Source of the DNA: Bacteroidota bacterium
Lineage (GTDB): Bacteria; Bacteroidota; Bacteroidia; Cytophagales; Cyclobacteriaceae
Direction of reading: 5' to 3'
DNA length: 7,880 bases
NCBI GenBank assembly: GCA_023417955.1
Contig: JAEZDW010000055.1
Coordinates: forward strand, 1-7,880
The notes beneath the pieces were generated by a model. It was given only the letters and a program-made list of their open reading frames with translations. It did not search any database and was not told where the DNA came from. A program made the position numbers and the translations under genes. Shown in pieces: positions 6,346-7,880 of the stretch (within the stretch, counting starts at the first letter, position 1; each line of letters opens with the position of its first letter).

Positions 6346-6377
6346 CGCATGTTTGGAATTGTGAATTGCCTCGTTGC

Positions 6378-6430
6378 GTCACTGCTTAGTTTCAAGCTGC
6401 GGGCTACGAGCTGCAAGTTTAAGTAGTGAC
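6378..6430. repeat. AAGCTGC-type heptad repeat framed by an inverted repeat
   Basis: AAGCTGC (6394-6400), GGGCTAC (6401-6407) and GAGCTGC (6408-6414) form a degenerate tandem array with a 7-base period. It is framed by GTCACTGCTTA (6378-6388) and TAAGTAGTGAC (6420-6430), which pair over 11 bp with one G-T wobble. The last four bases of the right arm (TGAC, 6427-6430) are also the proposed tip of the insertion sequence, so only the inner 7 bp may predate the insertion. Confidence 0.5.
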
Positions 6431-6456
6431 CTTGCCTAGCAGACGTTGACCGTTTT
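6427..6456 (+). repeat. Left terminal inverted repeat of the IS (orfB end)
   Basis: TGACCTTGCCT, seven divergent bases, then GTTGACCGTTTT. It matches the complement of 7850-7879 at 23 of 30 positions, by hand alignment without gaps. The mismatches are at positions 3-4 and in the 12-18 block. Confidence 0.85.
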
Positions 6457-6512
6457 CCTTGGGTTTAAAATTACATTTTATTACTGTTATTGTTGTAGTC
6501 ATTAGCGATAAT

Positions 6513-6539
6513 GTGGGTAACTCGTCTCGAGTTATCCAC
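6513..6539. other. 12-bp hairpin over the orfB stop codon
   Basis: GTGGGTAACTCG (6513-6524) and CGAGTTATCCAC (6528-6539) pair over 12 bp with one G-T wobble around a 3-base loop. The orfB stop TAA (6534-6532) lies in the stem. No T run follows on the minus strand, so this is not a standard intrinsic terminator. It may stabilise the transposase mRNA 3' end or block transcription entering from outside. Confidence 0.55.
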
Positions 6540-7401
6540 GGTATCGCGTCTTTTCTTTTTTTGCTACTTTTTTTCTTTTGTGCATACGTGGATAAGTTTG
6601 CGCGTCTGCCAACAATTCAAAGTTGCACGGCGATAGCTTACCCAATGATCCGTGGGGTTTTTCAAGGTTATACTTGTTTACAGCTTTGTCCACCATTGTG
6701 TTCAGTTCAGAATAGTTTGTCGGACCGTAGCCTGCCAGATAATCATTCTTGATAATCCCATTGATTCGCTCAGCATTGGGATTTTCATATGGACTCTTGC
6801 ACATGCTGTTTCTCATCTTCCATTCTGACGTTAGTTGAAGCCATTCCTTGCAATAGTATTGGCCTCCGCCGTCTGAATGTATGATTAGGCCAGGTGCTAT
6901 TTTCCTCCATCGGGAGGCCATTCGCAATGCTGGTAGCGTGGTGGACTCTGTAGTCAAATCACGTGACACCGAGTAGCCTACAATAACACGGGAATACAGG
7001 TCCATTATAAAGGTCAGGTAGTAAAATGACTCTCCAATCCGATAATACGTTATATCACTCACCCAAACCTGGTTTATACCATTCAACTCAAACTCAGCCT
7101 CCAGCAGATTTTCAAAGCGTGTTACGCCGAGTGAATTGGTTGTCCTATGATAGGAGCGCTTAACCGAAACCTTAAAACCGTTCGCAAAGCACAGCGCTTC
7201 AAAGCGATCCCGACCCAGGTGGGCAGGCTCAAGCATCATGTACATCTTCCTTGCTGACATTCGAGGATGTTCCTCACGAAGTTGACGTACTAATACAAGC
7301 AACTGCTCGGATTCTTCCAACTGCGCAAGGTCACGATTAAGCTTCTGATGAAATGCTTGTTTACTGATACCCACAGCGCGAAAAAGAGCATTCAATTTCA
7401 C
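6532..7401 (-). CDS. IS3-family transposase OrfB (DDE integrase)
   Basis: A 289-residue catalytic subunit. Residues 1-95 hold the HTH_21-like segment (EEHPRMSARKMYMML) that precedes the integrase core. The core begins NQVWVSDITYY with D116, continues LIIHSDGGGQYY with D177, and ends YENPNAERINGIIKND with E211; these are the three DDE metal ligands. The D177-E211 gap is 33 residues, two fewer than the classic 35. The C-terminus is Lys/Arg-rich (HKRKKVAKKEKTRYRG). The only start codon in this frame is GTG 7401, which overlaps the OrfA stop as GTGA; alone it would give free OrfB. The frame is open back to 7482, so OrfB is more likely made mainly as an OrfAB fusion by -1 frameshifting, giving 429 residues. 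Confidence 0.93.
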   Translation of the reverse strand: MKLNALFRAVGISKQAFHQKLNRDLAQLEESEQLLVLVRQLREEHPRMSARKMYMMLEPAHLGRDRFEALCFANGFKVSVKRSYHRTTNSLGVTRFENLLEAEFELNGINQVWVSDITYYRIGESFYYLTFIMDLYSRVIVGYSVSRDLTTESTTLPALRMASRWRKIAPGLIIHSDGGGQYYCKEWLQLTSEWKMRNSMCKSPYENPNAERINGIIKNDYLAGYGPTNYSELNTMVDKAVNKYNLEKPHGSLGKLSPCNFELLADAQTYPRMHKRKKVAKKEKTRYRG

Positions 7402-7820
7402 TTTTCCTTCTTTTCTGTTGACCCAGTACCAGGTGAGTGTTTGCCAGAATACTTTTTTTTTATGTCCACCTTGTACGTCTTCTCAGCTATCTCGATCATC
7501 TTGTCCTGAAAATCAATCTTGATCTGCTTTTCACCGACAATTCGCTGAAGCTCTTTGATCTGCTCTTGCAGAGCCTGGATCTTCTTTGTGTCGCTTTGCG
7601 ACTCAACTACCTGCTTTTCTTTCTTTTTACGCATTCTCGAATATCGGTAAATCCACTTATACACCGCAGTGTAACTCACCTGATATTCGCGACAAACTTC
7701 AGCGACCGTGCATAGGTTCCGATCAATCTCTGAGACCTTCTTCCGCTTCAAGTCCTCGCTGAAATACCGGTTCTGACGCTCCCGCGTTGTCATTTTTTCA
7801 TAATCCTTCAGATTTGCCAT
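7398..7820 (-). CDS. IS3-family transposase OrfA (HTH and leucine zipper)
   Basis: A 140-residue DNA-binding subunit. Residues 20-61 form the helix-turn-helix (EDLKRKKVSEIDRNL, TVAEVCREYQVSYTAVYKWI) that recognises the terminal repeats. Residues 66-113 form a charged coiled coil with heptad-spaced hydrophobics (IQALQEQIKELQRIV), the leucine zipper used for multimerisation. After residue 123 the sequence turns into a frame-dependent tail (YSGKHSPGTGSTEKKEK), as expected downstream of a frameshift site. ATG 7820 is 60 bases inside the right IS end; TTGACC within the terminal repeat could act as a -35-like element, but no matching -10 is clear. No Shine-Dalgarno sequence precedes the start, only an A-rich leader. 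Confidence 0.92.
   Translation of the reverse strand: MANLKDYEKMTTRERQNRYFSEDLKRKKVSEIDRNLCTVAEVCREYQVSYTAVYKWIYRYSRMRKKKEKQVVESQSDTKKIQALQEQIKELQRIVGEKQIKIDFQDKMIEIAEKTYKVDIKKKYSGKHSPGTGSTEKKEK
7452..7458 (-). promoter_or_regulatory. Programmed -1 frameshift site A AAA AAG
   Basis: Read on the minus strand, OrfA codons 121-123 are AAA AAA AAG within an A9G run, so the heptamer A-AAA-AAG is in the correct phase for a -1 slip. The -1 frame then reads GTA TTC TGG and stays open into OrfB. AAGGTGG (complement of 7466-7472), seven bases upstream, resembles the Shine-Dalgarno stimulators of IS3-family sites. Only weak downstream pairing is visible. Confidence 0.8.
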
Positions 7821-7849
7821 AGTGTGTTTTTTTGAGGTTTTAATTCAAA

Positions 7850-7879
7850 AAAACGGTCAACTTATTTCAGGCAAGCACA
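7850..7879 (-). repeat. Right terminal inverted repeat of the IS (orfA end)
   Basis: On the minus strand from 7879: TGTGCTTGCCT, GAAATAA, GTTGACCGTTTT. It mirrors the left end at 6427-6456 and fixes the outer boundary one base from the window edge. Confidence 0.85.
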
Positions 7880-7880
7880 G

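Larger units (their letters stand above)
6003..6426. other. Gene-free stretch with a gene relic and heptad repeats
   Basis: No intact gene is supported between the DinB-like stop and the insertion sequence. The stretch holds a frameshifted relic (6059-6294), a CCTGAAA heptad cluster (6317-6345) and an AAGCTGC-type heptad cluster (6394-6414). Open frames seen on both strands are short, Arg/Pro-rich and mutually overlapping. Confidence 0.6.
6427..7879 (-). mobile_element. Complete IS3-family insertion sequence (1453 bp)
   Basis: Two overlapping minus-strand genes, an OrfA with HTH and leucine zipper and an OrfB with the DDE integrase core, lie between imperfect terminal inverted repeats that start 5'-TG at both ends. 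Length is typical of the family (about 1.2-1.5 kb). Both ends share CTTGCCT-N7-GTTGACCGTTTT at identical spacing. The left flank ends AGTAG and only one flanking base (G, 7880) is visible on the right, so a target duplication cannot be proved; a 4-bp GTAG duplication would fit. Both genes and both ends look intact, so the element may be active. It lies next to the heptad repeats and gene relic. Confidence 0.9.

Noticed and set aside
6043..6389. Open frames on both strands between the DinB-like gene and the IS as genes
   Set aside because: They overlap each other, are Arg/Pro-rich with no recognisable pattern and are better explained as shadows of the frameshifted relic.
6532..6595. TTATCCACG (6532-6540) and its inverse at 6587-6595 as DnaA boxes
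   Set aside because: Each differs from TTATCCACA at one base, both lie in the orfB coding end, and nothing else suggests an origin.
6459..6752. Forward open frame rich in Phe/Leu over the orfB 3' end
   Set aside because: It is the antisense of the Lys-rich OrfB C-terminus (AAA/AAG read backwards gives Phe/Leu), not a membrane protein.

Overview
The window looks like a chromosomal accessory or housekeeping-fringe stretch from a member of Bacteroidota, probably Cytophagales-like. Genes start without clear Shine-Dalgarno sequences, exported proteins have signal peptides ending in A-Q, one protein is a lipoprotein, and the gene families are ones that Bacteroidota carry often: a PepSY-like small secreted protein, Gfo/Idh/MocA oxidoreductase, exported xylose-isomerase-like TIM barrel, stand-alone receiver protein, DinB-like protein and a large secreted ADP-ribosylglycohydrolase-family protein. 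The taxon is inferred from gene content only.

Layout. 1-204: a C-terminal coding tail behind two in-frame stop codons, probably a decayed or partial gene. 244-621: a small secreted PepSY-like protein, followed by a clear intrinsic terminator (658-684). 741-1739: a cytoplasmic Gfo/Idh/MocA oxidoreductase, convergent with a small dimeric alpha/beta-barrel protein on the minus strand (1764-2066). 2220-3065: an exported TIM-barrel sugar isomerase/epimerase-like protein. 3191-3649: a single-domain response regulator. 3712-5265 (minus): a lipoprotein of the ADP-ribosylglycohydrolase fold with an added C-terminal beta-rich domain. 5266-5504: a divergent intergenic region crowded with dyad symmetries, in front of a DinB-like gene (5505-6002). 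6003-6426: no intact gene, but a frameshifted relic of a secreted beta-strand protein and two heptanucleotide repeat clusters. 6427-7879: a complete IS3-family insertion sequence whose two terminal inverted repeats can both be read.

How the parts relate. The oxidoreductase and the exported TIM barrel are families that often occur together in sugar or keto-sugar catabolism, but here they are separated by an opposing gene and do not form an operon. The genes mostly stand alone, each with its own regulatory region. The most informative items are the insertion sequence, which is complete and has a canonical -1 frameshift site that would give a 429-residue OrfAB transposase; the clustered operator-like half-sites before the DinB-like gene; and the gene relics beside repeats. 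I see no CRISPR array, tRNA, rRNA, defence system or phage module, and nothing that clearly amounts to a new multi-gene system.
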